Assembly: GCF_034347385.1 (NCBI RefSeq)
Contig: NZ_CP133777.1
Span: 1,240,001 to 1,304,000, forward strand
Source: Actimicrobium sp. CCC2.4
GTDB taxonomy: Bacteria; Pseudomonadota; Gammaproteobacteria; Burkholderiales; Burkholderiaceae_D
Length of the DNA stretch: 64,000 bases
Direction: 5' to 3'
Positions 39,991 through 48,911 of this stretch are shown here, one piece after another (the stretch's first letter is position 1; each line of letters starts with the position of its first letter). The translations under genes were made by a program, and so were the position numbers. Under the pieces are notes generated by a model. That model was not told where the DNA came from, made no database searches, and worked only from the letters and a program-made list of their open reading frames with translations.

Positions 39991-40022
39991 ACGCGATCCG
40001 ATTGTGCACAATCGGATCGCGT
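39991..40022. repeat. perfect 32-bp palindrome between metG and the SulP gene
   Basis: ACGCGATCCGATTGTG is followed at once by its own reverse complement, with no spacer and no mismatch. It lies 8 bases after the metG stop and 104 bases before the SulP start on the minus strand. No T-run follows in either direction. It may act as an mRNA-end hairpin for metG or a binding site for a dimeric protein. Confidence 0.9.
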
Positions 40023-40030
40023 GCAGGGGA

Positions 40031-42136
40031 TCAGCCCACGCGCATGCCGGGCTCTGCACCTGGCCATGGCTGCAGGATGTAGATGCCGGGGCTGGCTTTT
40101 TCATCGGCGGCCGAGGCGGCCAGCACCATGCCTTCGGAAATCCCGAACTTCATCTTGCGTGGTGCCAGGTTGGCCACCATCACGGTCAGCTTGCCGATCA
40201 ATTCTTCGGGCTGGTAGGACGACTTGATGCCGGAGAACACGTTGCGCAGGCGGCCTTCGCCGACATCAAGCGTCAGTCGCAACAGCTTGTCGGAACCGTC
40301 GACGGCTTCGCAGTTGACGATCCGCGCGATGCGCAGGTCGACCTTGGCGAAGTCATCGATCTTGATTTCGTTGGTGGTGGCGACCGGCGTGGCCACTACC
40401 GCTGCTGCCGGTGCCACGGCCGGTGCCGGTGCCGGTGCCGCAATGGCTGGCGCTACCGGTGGCTCGAACAAGGCATCGAGCATCTTCGGATCGACCCGCT
40501 GCATCAGATGCACGAACGGGTTGATCTGGTGCTGGTGCGGCAGCGGCTGGCTGACATCGGACCATTGCAGCGGGGCGATGGCGAGCATGGTCTCGACTTG
40601 CTGTGCCAGTGCCGGCAGCACCGGCTTGAGGTACAGCGTCAGGATGCGGAAGGCTTCGAGCAGGCGGCTGCAGACTTCCTGCAGGCGCGCATCGTTGTCC
40701 GGATTCTTGGCCAGTTCCCATGGTTTGTTGGCATCGACATAGGCATTGACGCGGTCGGCCTGCTCCATGATCAGGCGCAGTGCCTTGCCGTATTCGCGGC
40801 CGTCGTACAAGGCATGGATGTCATCGGCGACATCGCGCAGGCCGAACAGGAAAGTGTCCGATGTGGTGGCCCAGTCGGTCACTACATGCCCATCGAAACG
40901 CTTGGCAATGAAACCGGCCGAGCGGCTGGCGATGTTGACGTATTTGCCGATCAGATCGCTGTTGACGCGGGCCACGAAGTCATCGGGATTGAAGTCGACA
41001 TCCTCGACCTTGGCGCTCAGTTTGGCGGCGATGTAATAGCGCATCCATTCCGGGTTCATGCCGATGTCGAGGTAGCGCAACGGCGAAATGCCGGTGCCGC
41101 GCGACTTCGACATTTTTTCGCCGCTGACCGTGATGAAGCCGTGCACGAACACGTTGTTGGGCACCTTGCGGCCGGCAAAATGCAGCATCGCCGGCCAGAA
41201 CAGCGTATGGAAATAAGTGATGTCCTTACCGATGAAATGATATTGCTCGGTATCGGGATTGGCCATGAAGGCATCGAAATCGCGACCGGTATTGTCGAAG
41301 TAATTTTTCAGCGACGCCAGGTAGCCGATCGGTGCGTCCAGCCAGACGTAGAAGTACTTGCCTGGCGCGTCAGGAATCTCGATGCCGAAATACGGTGCAT
41401 CGCGGCTGATGTCCCAGTCGCCGAGTCCGCTTTCCTTGTCGTCTTTGCCTTCCAGCCATTCGCGCGCCTTGTTGGCGACTTCAGGCTGCAAGCGACCTTC
41501 GGTGAAGGCCCACTCGCGCAGGAATTCAACGCATTTATGGTCCGACAGTTTGAAGAAAAAATGCTCGGACGACTTCATCACCGGCACCGCGCCGGACAGG
41601 GCCGAGTACGGATTCTTCAGTTCGGTCGGGGCATACACCGCACCGCAGACTTCGCAGGAATCGCCGTACTGATCCTTGGCACCGCACTTCGGACATTCGC
41701 CCTTGATGTAGCGGTCGGCCAGGAACATGTTCTTGACCGGATCGAAAAACTGCTCGATGGTCTTGGTCGTGATCAGCTGCGCGTCGTCGCGCAGGCTGCA
41801 ATAGATTTCTTTCGACAGCGCGTGGTTTTCTTCGCCATCGGTCGAATGCCAGTTATCGAAGCCGATATGAAAGCCATCAAGCGGCGCCTGCCTGCCGGCC
41901 GCAATGCGGGCCACGAATTCCTGTGGCGTCACGCCGGCATTATCGGCAGCGATCATGATCGGTGCGCCATGGGCATCGTCGGCGCACACAAAATGCACTT
42001 CATGGCCCTGCATGCGCTGGAAGCGAACCCAGATATCGGCCTGGATGTACTCCATGATGTGACCGATGTGGAAGGCTGCGTTGGCGTAGGGCAGGGCGGT
42101 GGTGACGAATAGCTGGCGTGGCGAAGTGGCGCTCAT
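40031..42136 (-). CDS. metG: methionyl-tRNA synthetase
   Basis: A 701-residue enzyme. HIGH is in [14 protein letters not shown], the zinc knuckle is CPKCG...CEVCG, and the KMSKS loop is [10 protein letters not shown]. An Ala/Pro-rich linker leads to a C-terminal tRNA-binding domain ([20 protein letters not shown]). It charges tRNA-Met. The ATG at 42136 begins [19 protein letters not shown], the normal start; the frame stays open well upstream without meaning. It diverges from gltX with about 140 bases between. Confidence 0.96.
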   Translation of the reverse strand: MSATSPRQLFVTTALPYANAAFHIGHIMEYIQADIWVRFQRMQGHEVHFVCADDAHGAPIMIAADNAGVTPQEFVARIAAGRQAPLDGFHIGFDNWHSTDGEENHALSKEIYCSLRDDAQLITTKTIEQFFDPVKNMFLADRYIKGECPKCGAKDQYGDSCEVCGAVYAPTELKNPYSALSGAVPVMKSSEHFFFKLSDHKCVEFLREWAFTEGRLQPEVANKAREWLEGKDDKESGLGDWDISRDAPYFGIEIPDAPGKYFYVWLDAPIGYLASLKNYFDNTGRDFDAFMANPDTEQYHFIGKDITYFHTLFWPAMLHFAGRKVPNNVFVHGFITVSGEKMSKSRGTGISPLRYLDIGMNPEWMRYYIAAKLSAKVEDVDFNPDDFVARVNSDLIGKYVNIASRSAGFIAKRFDGHVVTDWATTSDTFLFGLRDVADDIHALYDGREYGKALRLIMEQADRVNAYVDANKPWELAKNPDNDARLQEVCSRLLEAFRILTLYLKPVLPALAQQVETMLAIAPLQWSDVSQPLPHQHQINPFVHLMQRVDPKMLDALFEPPVAPAIAAPAPAPAVAPAAAVVATPVATTNEIKIDDFAKVDLRIARIVNCEAVDGSDKLLRLTLDVGEGRLRNVFSGIKSSYQPEELIGKLTVMVANLAPRKMKFGISEGMVLAASAADEKASPGIYILQPWPGAEPGMRVG

Positions 42137-42277
42137 GAGCAAGGCACAGTGAAATAAGGAAAGTCGTGATTCTAGCAGTGCGGCCTCGCGCAGCGCGGCC
42201 GATGTCCGCGAGGGGCGCGGTAAAATGCGCTTTTCCCTCATTCGCGATGCCGCAACCCGGCGTCGACCCCGCTCGCC

Positions 42278-43666
42278 ATGATTGTTCGCACCCGCTTTGC
42301 TCCCAGCCCGACCGGCTATCTCCATCTCGGTGGTGCCCGTACTGCCCTGTTCGCCTGGGCCTATGCGCGCCATTTTGGCGGCACCTTCATCCTGCGCATC
42401 GAAGATACCGACCTCGAGCGCTCGACCCCGCAAGCGGTGCAAGCCATCCTCGACGGCATGGCATGGCTGGGCTTGCAGCATGACGAAGGTCCGTTCTATC
42501 AGATGCAGCGTATGGATCGGTACCGCGAAGTAGTCGGCCAGCTGCTGGCTAGCGGCGCGGCCTATCACTGTTATTCGTCACCGGCCGAAGTCGAGGCGAT
42601 GCGCGAGCGCCAGCGTCTGGCCGGTGACAAGCCGCGCTATGACGGCACCTGGCGGCCCGAGCCGGGCAAGACCCTGCCGGAGGTGCCTGCTGACCGTCAG
42701 CCGGTGGTGCGCTTTCGCAATCCGCTTGATGGTCAGGTGACCTGGATCGATCTGGTCAAGGGCCCGATCACGATCGCCAACCGCGAAATGGATGACCTCG
42801 TCATCGCGCGTCCGGATGGCACGCCGACCTACAATTTTTGCGTTGCTGTTGATGATTCGGACATGGAAATCACCCATGTCATCCGCGGCGATGACCACGT
42901 CAACAACACGCCGCGCCAGATCAACATCCTGCAGGCACTGGGCGCGAAGTTGCCGGAGTATGGCCATCTGCCGATGATTCTTGGCACCGACGGCGAGAAG
43001 CTCTCGAAGCGCCACGGCGCGGTCAGCGTGATGGATTATCCGGCGCAGGGTTTTCTGCCCGAGGCGATGCTGAACTACCTGGCACGCCTCGGCTGGAGTC
43101 ATGGCGACGAAGAACTATTTACGATGGCGCAATTCATCGAATGGTTCGACCTCGATCACCTGTCGAAATCCCCGGCCCAGTTCAATCCCGAAAAACTGGC
43201 CTGGGTCAACAACCACTACATCAAGCACACCGACGATGCGCAGCTGGCTGAGCTGGTCCGTCCGCTGATGGTCGATGCCCAATTCGACGGCAGTCCTGAC
43301 CTCGCGCGCGCCATCGGCCTGATGAAGGAACGTGCCAATACCTTGATCGAAGTGGCCGGCGCGACGATGCTGTTCTATCGCCAGCCGCAGCCGGATGCGG
43401 CCTTGCTGACGCAGCACCTGACCGATGCCATCAAGCCGGCGCTGGCCGACTTTGCTGCGCGCTGCGACACGGTCGAATGGACCAAGGTCGCGCTCGCCGT
43501 AATGATTAAGGAAGTGCTCGCCAGTCACGGCCTGAAGATGCCGCAGCTGGCGATGCCATTGCGCCTGCTATTGACCGGTCAGTTGCAGACCCCGGCGATC
43601 GATGCGGTGATCGAATTGTTCGGTCGTCCGCTGGTCTGTCAGCGCCTGGCAAAGGGCCTGGAATAA
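42278..43666 (+). CDS. gltX: glutamyl-tRNA synthetase
   Basis: A 462-residue class I synthetase. The HIGH-like motif is in [19 protein letters not shown] and the KMSKS-like loop is [13 protein letters not shown]. It charges tRNA-Glu, and in bacteria without GlnRS also tRNA-Gln. Two tRNA-Glu genes lie just downstream, the first 210 bases after the stop codon, so enzyme and substrate RNA are neighbours. A TAAAAT at 42221 is a candidate -10 box. Confidence 0.95.
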   Translation: MIVRTRFAPSPTGYLHLGGARTALFAWAYARHFGGTFILRIEDTDLERSTPQAVQAILDGMAWLGLQHDEGPFYQMQRMDRYREVVGQLLASGAAYHCYSSPAEVEAMRERQRLAGDKPRYDGTWRPEPGKTLPEVPADRQPVVRFRNPLDGQVTWIDLVKGPITIANREMDDLVIARPDGTPTYNFCVAVDDSDMEITHVIRGDDHVNNTPRQINILQALGAKLPEYGHLPMILGTDGEKLSKRHGAVSVMDYPAQGFLPEAMLNYLARLGWSHGDEELFTMAQFIEWFDLDHLSKSPAQFNPEKLAWVNNHYIKHTDDAQLAELVRPLMVDAQFDGSPDLARAIGLMKERANTLIEVAGATMLFYRQPQPDAALLTQHLTDAIKPALADFAARCDTVEWTKVALAVMIKEVLASHGLKMPQLAMPLRLLLTGQLQTPAIDAVIELFGRPLVCQRLAKGLE

Positions 43667-43680
43667 TTTGCCGAATGGGA

Positions 43681-43710
43681 TTTACAGGGGCCGAATACCT
43701 CGGCTATAAT
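43681..43710 (+). promoter_or_regulatory. promoter of the tRNA-Ala/tRNA-Glu cluster
   Basis: TTTACA and a perfect TATAAT are separated by 18 bases, and tRNA-Ala begins 17 bases after the -10. The -10 lies inside an inverted repeat, GGCCGAAT at 43689 and ATTCGGCC at 43709. Confidence 0.75.
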
Positions 43711-43726
43711 TCGGCCTCTGTCGCAA

Positions 43727-43802
<76 letters not shown>

Positions 43803-43875
43803 GCATCTTGATGATGTCGGGTCAGCGCAGAAAGTTGTGAGTGGTAAGAAGTAACGGCCAGTACGGACAGTTTCT

Positions 43876-43951
43876 GTCCCCATCGTCTAGAGGCCTAGGA
43901 CATCACCCTTTCACGGTGAGTACAGGGGTTCGAATCCCCTTGGGGACACCA
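43876..43951 (+). tRNA. tRNA-Glu (TTC), copy 1
   Basis: A 76-base cloverleaf: acceptor GTCCCCA pairs with TGGGGAC, anticodon loop CTTTCAC with TTC, T-arm GGGGTTCGAATCCCC and encoded CCA. It is identical to the copy 311 bases downstream; the 21 bases before each copy (CGGCCAGTACGGACAGTTTCT) are also the same, so leader and gene were duplicated together. Confidence 0.96.
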
Positions 43952-44095
43952 AGATAAAAAATAGCCACACGCAGTGTGGCAATTTTTTTTGTAGCAGAAG
44001 CATCAAAAGACCACGCGCCTGCGCGTGGGGGGATTCGAAGGGTTTGGCTTGCAAGCCAAACCGCGGCCCGCAGCATGTGGGCGAATCCCCTTGGG
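43952..44095 (+). repeat. diverged unit of the tRNA-Glu-linked repeat
   Basis: This stretch between the two tRNA-Glu genes has the same order of parts as the 151-bp units downstream: terminator hairpin, CCACGCG/CGCGTGG hairpin, GGGGATTCG, a 22-base palindrome (half GGTTTGGCTTG), the CGGCCCGCAGCATGTGGG segment and CGAATCCCCTTGGG. The palindrome differs from the downstream ones by a paired change that keeps it perfect. After it come 70 non-repeated bases up to the leader of the second tRNA-Glu. Confidence 0.9.
43964..43990 (+). terminator. intrinsic terminator after tRNA-Glu copy 1
   Basis: GCCACAC and GTGTGGC pair around GCA, followed by AA and eight T. It begins 12 bases after the tRNA and has the same place as the terminators that open each 151-bp repeat unit. 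Confidence 0.9.
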
Positions 44096-44186
44096 AGCGA
44101 CCTCGAGAAGCTGCTTCGAAGAAGATGCGAGCGAACAGGTTGCGAAATCAGCAGCCAAGCACTACCGGCCAGTACGGACAGTTTCT

Positions 44187-44262
44187 GTCCCCATCGTCTA
44201 GAGGCCTAGGACATCACCCTTTCACGGTGAGTACAGGGGTTCGAATCCCCTTGGGGACACCA
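44187..44262 (+). tRNA. tRNA-Glu (TTC), copy 2
   Basis: Identical over all 76 bases to the copy at 43876, with anticodon TTC and encoded CCA. Being downstream of the terminator at 43964, it may depend on readthrough or on a promoter within 43991-44186. The first 151-bp repeat begins on the base after its CCA. Confidence 0.96.
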
Positions 44263-44707
44263 GAATAAAAAATGGCCACACGAAAGTGTGGCCCTTTTTT
44301 TGCCGACTACGCATCAAAAGACCACGCGCCTGCGCGTGGGGGGATTCGAAGGGTTCGGCTTGCAAGCCGAACCGCGGCCCGCAGCATGTGGGCGAATCCC
44401 CTTGGGGACACCAGAATAAAAAATGGCCACACGAAAGTGTGGCCCTTTTTTTGCCGACTACGCATCAAAAGACCACGCGCCTGCGCGTGGGGGGATTCGA
44501 AGGGTTCGGCTTGCAAGCCGAACCGCGGCCCGCAGCATGTGGGCGAATCCCCTTGGGGACACCAGAATAAAAAATGGCCACACGAAAGTGTGGCCCTTTT
44601 TTTGCCGACTACGCATCAAAAGACCACGCGCCTGCGCGTGGGGGGATTCGAAGGGTTCGGCTTGCAAGCCGAACCGCGGCCCGCAGCATGTGGGCGAATC
44701 CCCTTGG
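44263..44707 (+). repeat. three tandem 151-bp structured repeats carrying the tRNA-Glu 3' end
   Basis: Units begin at 44263, 44414 and 44565; the first two are identical and the third matches until it breaks off at about 44707 within CCCCTTGG. Each unit holds, in order, an intrinsic terminator (44274 in unit 1), a CCACGCG/CGCGTGG hairpin (44322-44339), GGGGATTCG (44340-44348) able to pair with CGAATCCCC (44393-44401), a 22-base perfect palindrome between them (44352-44373, half GGTTCGGCTTG) and a GCCCGCA/TGTGGGC hairpin. The final 21 bases equal the tRNA-Glu 3' end including CCA. Long reading frames across the array are products of the 151-base period and are not taken as genes. Confidence 0.93.
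44274..44301 (+). terminator. intrinsic terminator after tRNA-Glu copy 2 (also at 44425 and 44576)
   Basis: GGCCACAC and GTGTGGCC pair around a GAAA tetraloop and are followed by C and seven T. The same sequence recurs 151 and 302 bases later, giving three terminators in series. Confidence 0.92.
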
Positions 44708-44732
44708 CGCTACATTGCCATCCAGTACCTCC

Positions 44733-44759
44733 GGTGCAATGCCCTGCGGTTATTGCACC
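44733..44759 (+). repeat. REP-like palindrome, copy 3
   Basis: A 27-base element GGTGCAATGCCC to GGTTATTGCACC, exact reverse complement of the copy at 33115. It lies 26 bases after the broken end of the last 151-bp unit. The remaining bases to the MFS gene at 44938 show no other feature. Confidence 0.9.
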
Positions 44760-44937
44760 CAACGATACTGGTAGCGGCAAATCCCGTAGCGTGGACACAG
44801 TTTCACTGTGCCCACGCGCGCGCACCACATCAGTGTGACAATCCCGACTTTGTACGTTGGACACGCCGTTGACACGCACGCACTGATGACTACAACCCGA
44901 CAATCACCCCACAGATTTTTTCAAGGAAGTCCATTTT

Positions 44938-46119
44938 TTGAATAACACCTCACCCCGCACCCTGACCCTGGTGCTGGCCACACTGGCCATGCTCGGCCCG
45001 TTCGCCACCGATACCTATTTGCCTTCCTTCGTCGCCATCGGCCAGCAGTTCGCCGTCGGCCCGATGCTGGTCCAGCAAACCCTCAGCATCTATCTGTTCG
45101 GCTATTCGCTGATGACGCTGTTCTACGGCACGCTGTCGGATTCGTTCGGCCGGCGGCCGGTGATCCTGGTATCGCTGCTGATCTTCATTGCGGGTTCAAT
45201 CGGCGCAACGCTGGCGCCCAGCTTCACGTGGTTGCTGGTGTTTCGCGCGATGCAGGGCATGTCGGCCGGGGCCGGCATGGTGATCGGCCAGGCGGTCGTG
45301 CGTGATCGCCTCAGCGGTGCCGATGCGCAAAAGATGATCGCGCAGATCATGATGGTGTTCGGCATCGCGCCGGCCGTGGCACCGGTCATTGGCGGACTGC
45401 TGCAGGTTGCGTTCGGCTGGCGCGCGGTGTTCGCCTTCATGACGGCGATTGCGGTATTGCTGCTGATCGCCTGCCGGCGCTACCTGCCGGAGAGCTTGCC
45501 GCCAAGTCAGCGCCAGCCACTGCACCTTGGCACCATCGCCGGCAATTACTGGAAGGCGATTCGTCATCCGCAATTTTTGCTGCGCTCGCTGGGTATCGGC
45601 TTTGTTTTTGGCGGCTTCGGACTGTACATCGCGTCGGCGGCCAGCTTTGTGATGCAGGTGCTGCACTTGCCGGAGACCGCGTTCGCATGGCTGTTCATTC
45701 CGCTGATCGGCGGCATCGTGCTGGGATCGGCGATCAATGCGAAGCTCGCGCACCGGGTCAGCATGAAGGTGATGATACGGCGTGGCTTGGTGGTGATGGG
45801 GCTGGCCTGCGTGATCAATCTGGTCTACACCAGCTTGCAGGTCGCCGCCGTGCCGTGGGCGGTCTTGCCGTTGATGCTGTACGCATTCGGCATGGCGCTG
45901 GCGCTGCCGGGCATGGTGCTGCAGACGCTCGGGCTGTTCCCGCTGGTGCGCGGACTGGCGGCGTCGCTGCAGAACTTCGTGCAGATGCTGATCTTTGCGC
46001 TGGTATCGGGCTACCTTGCGCCGCTGTTGTTCGATAGTGCGTTCAAGCTGGCCGCCGGACTGGCGGGTGCGTGGCTGATCGGGGTGCTGTTCTGGCGCAG
46101 CGGTCGCGCCCGCACCTAA
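44938..46119 (+). CDS. MFS multidrug exporter, Bcr/CflA type
   Basis: A 393-residue protein of twelve helices, started at TTG with AAGGAAG eight bases upstream. The N-terminus LTLVLATLAMLGPFATDTYL and the loop YGTLSDSFGRRPVILVSLL are those of the DHA1 Bcr/CflA exporters, which pump out drugs such as bicyclomycin or other metabolites using the proton gradient. The drug cannot be inferred. Its stop overlaps the stop of the convergent EamA gene by four bases. Confidence 0.9.
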   Translation: MNNTSPRTLTLVLATLAMLGPFATDTYLPSFVAIGQQFAVGPMLVQQTLSIYLFGYSLMTLFYGTLSDSFGRRPVILVSLLIFIAGSIGATLAPSFTWLLVFRAMQGMSAGAGMVIGQAVVRDRLSGADAQKMIAQIMMVFGIAPAVAPVIGGLLQVAFGWRAVFAFMTAIAVLLLIACRRYLPESLPPSQRQPLHLGTIAGNYWKAIRHPQFLLRSLGIGFVFGGFGLYIASAASFVMQVLHLPETAFAWLFIPLIGGIVLGSAINAKLAHRVSMKVMIRRGLVVMGLACVINLVYTSLQVAAVPWAVLPLMLYAFGMALALPGMVLQTLGLFPLVRGLAASLQNFVQMLIFALVSGYLAPLLFDSAFKLAAGLAGAWLIGVLFWRSGRART

Positions 46120-46982
46120 GCCGGCACACGCTTGTTGACCAGCACCAGCGCGATCCCGCCCAGCATCGCTACGCTGGCCAGTACCAGCCGCACACTGAGC
46201 GGTTCCTGCAGAAACAGTACGCCGGCGATGGCGGCCAGCACTGGTGCGCTCAGTTGCACCGACGCCGCCCGCAAGGCGGTCAGTCCACGCAGCGCCGCAT
46301 ACCAGACCGTGTAGCCGATGCCCGATGCCAGCGCGCCCGACAGCACCGCATACACGATGCCCATGCCATCAAGACGCTGTTGCGCCAGCAGTGCGATGGC
46401 CAGCACGATTGCCATCGGCGCGGCGCGTACGAAATTGCCGGCGGTCTCGCCGGCCGGATCGGCCACGCCGCGTCCGCGCAGCGAGTACACGCCCCACGCG
46501 ATGCCCGCTGCCATCATCAGCAATGCGCCACCCAATGGCGGTGCTGATAGACCGGGCAGCAGGAACAGGACCAGTCCGGCCAGCGCGATGACGAGGCCGG
46601 CGATCTGGCCCCGACCGAAGCGTTCGCCGGCACGCAAGCCGGCCGCGATCATCGTCGCCTGCACCGCGCCGAACAACAGCAGCGCGCCGGTGCCGGTCGA
46701 CAGCGACACATAGGCAAACGAAAATCCCGCCGCATAAATCATCAGCGCCAGCGCCGACCACCAGTTGCCGCCGAGCCGCATGGCGGTAGTGCCACCCGCT
46801 GGCGGCACACGTCGCAGCCAGACCAACAGCACCAGCATCAGTGCCCCCGAGACCACGCGGATTGCGGTGAAGCTGGCCGCATCGATGCCGGTGCGCTGGA
46901 AGGCCAGCCGGCACAGGATGGAATTGCCGGCGAAGCAGAGCACGGCGAACAGGGTGAAGCAGGTCAGGCGAAGGGTGGACAT
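46116..46982 (-). CDS. EamA/DMT-family transporter
   Basis: A 288-residue membrane protein of about ten helices with two EamA repeats; the first begins CFAGNSILCRLAFQRTGIDA and the second contains GIGYTVWYAALRGLTALRAA. The ATG at 46982 is preferred because AAGGA lies six bases before it; an ATG two codons upstream (46988) is possible. Substrate unknown. Convergent with the MFS gene. Confidence 0.85.
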   Translation of the reverse strand: MSTLRLTCFTLFAVLCFAGNSILCRLAFQRTGIDAASFTAIRVVSGALMLVLLVWLRRVPPAGGTTAMRLGGNWWSALALMIYAAGFSFAYVSLSTGTGALLLFGAVQATMIAAGLRAGERFGRGQIAGLVIALAGLVLFLLPGLSAPPLGGALLMMAAGIAWGVYSLRGRGVADPAGETAGNFVRAAPMAIVLAIALLAQQRLDGMGIVYAVLSGALASGIGYTVWYAALRGLTALRAASVQLSAPVLAAIAGVLFLQEPLSVRLVLASVAMLGGIALVLVNKRVPA

Positions 46983-47071
46983 GGACATCCTTGCAGAGAG
47001 AAATCGCGTGCGGCACAGATCATCGTGCCGCCGGCCGGTTCAGCACTCAGCACGCGCAGCGCGTTGCCGTG

Positions 47072-47761
47072 TTAATCGTCGGCCCCGCAGCACTTCTTGA
47101 ACTTCTTGCCGCTGCCGCACGGGCAGTCATCGTTGCGGCCGACCTTGGGCGAGTCACGCTGGACGGTCTCGACCCCGGAGGTACGGATCGGCGCCCAGTA
47201 TTTGAGGATGTGCGGGATCGCCGATTCGATCTCGATGGTCATCTTGTGGGCCTTCAACGGCGTGTCGACCAGATGCATTTCGCTCTCCTCGATCTCTTCG
47301 GCACCGAGCAGATAGATCGGTCGCATGATGTCGGCCAGGTTGGAAGTCCAGATCGGCGCCCACGCATCGGCGCGCAATTGCGTGCCTTCCCAGAAGCCCC
47401 AGGCCCAGGCTTCGCCATCGAGCAATTGCTTGCCTTCGAATTCGAATTCGCAAAACAGCGGTTCGAACTCTTTCGGCGCGACTTCGAAGGTGATCGCGAC
47501 TTCGTTCATGAAGCGCGAGATCAGGCCGACGATGTGGTCGAATTCCTTCGGATTCTTGAAGTCCGGACCGGTCTCGTCGGACTCGCCCCAGATAGGCGGC
47601 AGCCATTCGGCCAGCGGCACCAGTTCCGGGCCGATCACGAGGGCAGTGAAGTAGCCGTGCAGCGAATCCATCGTCATGCAGTCTTCGGCACAACGGTCGG
47701 AAAGCAGGAATTTGTCGAGTTCGTCGAACTCTTTGTCGGACAGGGGCTGGTCGAGATGCAT
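47072..47761 (-). CDS. UPF0149/YecA family protein with SEC-C zinc motif
   Basis: A 229-residue protein. The N-terminal part ([34 protein letters not shown]) is the UPF0149 fold, and the C-terminus [18 protein letters not shown] is a SEC-C zinc-binding motif like that of SecA. Proteins of this kind bind zinc and may interact with ribosomes or SecB, but the role is not settled. It diverges from srkA with 104 bases between the starts. Confidence 0.87.
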   Translation of the reverse strand: MHLDQPLSDKEFDELDKFLLSDRCAEDCMTMDSLHGYFTALVIGPELVPLAEWLPPIWGESDETGPDFKNPKEFDHIVGLISRFMNEVAITFEVAPKEFEPLFCEFEFEGKQLLDGEAWAWGFWEGTQLRADAWAPIWTSNLADIMRPIYLLGAEEIEESEMHLVDTPLKAHKMTIEIESAIPHILKYWAPIRTSGVETVQRDSPKVGRNDDCPCGSGKKFKKCCGADD

Positions 47762-47865
47762 GGAAAACTCCGGCGAATTGAATGGGGCGTAGTGTACGGC
47801 CTTGATCGCTTGCCGGTCCGATCAAATGCAGCCGGTCGCATCGGTGCGGCCGTACAATGCCCGCC

Positions 47866-48855
47866 ATGAACCCACCTTCGATTCCCTCATTTGCCGATCT
47901 CAGTCCCGACCTGGTGCTCGATGCGCTCGACAGCATCGGCCTGCACGGCGATGGCCGTTTGCTGGCCCTGAACAGTTATGAAAACCGCGTCTACCAGATC
48001 GGCATCGACGATGGCCCGCCGGTGGTCGCCAAGTTCTACCGGCCAGGTCGCTGGAGCGATGCGGCGATCCGCGAAGAACATGCGTTCGTCGAAGAACTGG
48101 TGGCGCAGGAAATCCCGGTGGTCTCAGCCACGCGGCTTGGCGATGGCAACAGCCTGCATAAGCTGGACGGATTCCGCTTCGCGGTCTTTGCGCGTCACGG
48201 CGGTCGCGCACCGGAACTCGATGACCCCGACACGCTGGAATGGATGGGGCGCTTCATCGGCCGCATCCATGCGGTCGGCAAGCTCAAGCCCTTCATGGAA
48301 CGGCCCACGCTGGATATCCACAGCTTCGGTACCGAACCGCGCGCGTGGTTGCTCGCCCATGATTTCATTCCACCCGAATTGCTGGCCGCCTGGCAGAGCG
48401 TGACGACGATGGCGCTTGATGGCGTGCGTCGCTGTTACGACCGCGCCGGCGATGTCGCCAGTGTGCGTTTGCATGGCGATGTCCATAGCGGCAACGTGCT
48501 GTGGACCGACGCCGGTCCGCACTTTGTCGACTTCGATGACAGCCGCAACGGGCCGGCGATTCAGGACCTGTGGATGATGCTGTCAGGCGAGCGCGCCGAC
48601 ATGGTCCGGCAGATGTCGGATCTGCTGGCCGGCTATGACGACTTCTGCGATTTCGATCCGCGCGAACTGCATCTGATCGAAGCGTTGCGCACCTTGCGGC
48701 TGCTGCATTACTCGGCCTGGCTGGCACGGCGCTGGGACGATCCGGCGTTCCCGGTCGCGTTCCCGTGGTTTAACACGCAGCGTTACTGGCAGGACCGGAT
48801 CCTCGAATTGCGCGAGCAGGTCGCGTTGATGGATGAAGCGCCGTTGCGGGTGTAA
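47866..48855 (+). CDS. srkA: stress response kinase A (YihE)
   Basis: A 329-residue protein kinase of the aminoglycoside-phosphotransferase fold. LNSYENRVYQIGIDDGPPVV, KFYRPGRWSDAAIREEH (ATP-site lysine), the catalytic HGDVHSGNVLW and the metal-binding FVDFDDSRNGPAIQDLWMML match E. coli SrkA along the length. In E. coli it counters death after envelope stress. An ATG three codons earlier (47857) is also possible. Confidence 0.93.
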   Translation: MNPPSIPSFADLSPDLVLDALDSIGLHGDGRLLALNSYENRVYQIGIDDGPPVVAKFYRPGRWSDAAIREEHAFVEELVAQEIPVVSATRLGDGNSLHKLDGFRFAVFARHGGRAPELDDPDTLEWMGRFIGRIHAVGKLKPFMERPTLDIHSFGTEPRAWLLAHDFIPPELLAAWQSVTTMALDGVRRCYDRAGDVASVRLHGDVHSGNVLWTDAGPHFVDFDDSRNGPAIQDLWMMLSGERADMVRQMSDLLAGYDDFCDFDPRELHLIEALRTLRLLHYSAWLARRWDDPAFPVAFPWFNTQRYWQDRILELREQVALMDEAPLRV

Positions 48856-48911
48856 CGGTCGCCTTGTCCTGATTACATTCCTATCAACTCCTTTCAACTT
48901 CTTTCCTGATC

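Noticed and set aside
40004-42112. A 702-codon open frame on the plus strand opposite metG
   Set aside because: It is exactly antisense to metG, which has all synthetase motifs; the frame is a by-product of high-GC codon use and its translation has no recognisable domain.
44263-44707. CRISPR-like appearance of regularly spaced repeats
   Set aside because: The whole 151-bp unit is repeated with no unique spacers, and there are no cas genes.
44272-44872. Overlapping frames of up to 188 codons with repeated peptides in the tRNA-Glu array
   Set aside because: The peptide repeats follow from the 151-bp DNA repeat in all frames, no ribosome-binding site is evident, and the region contains terminators and tRNA tails.
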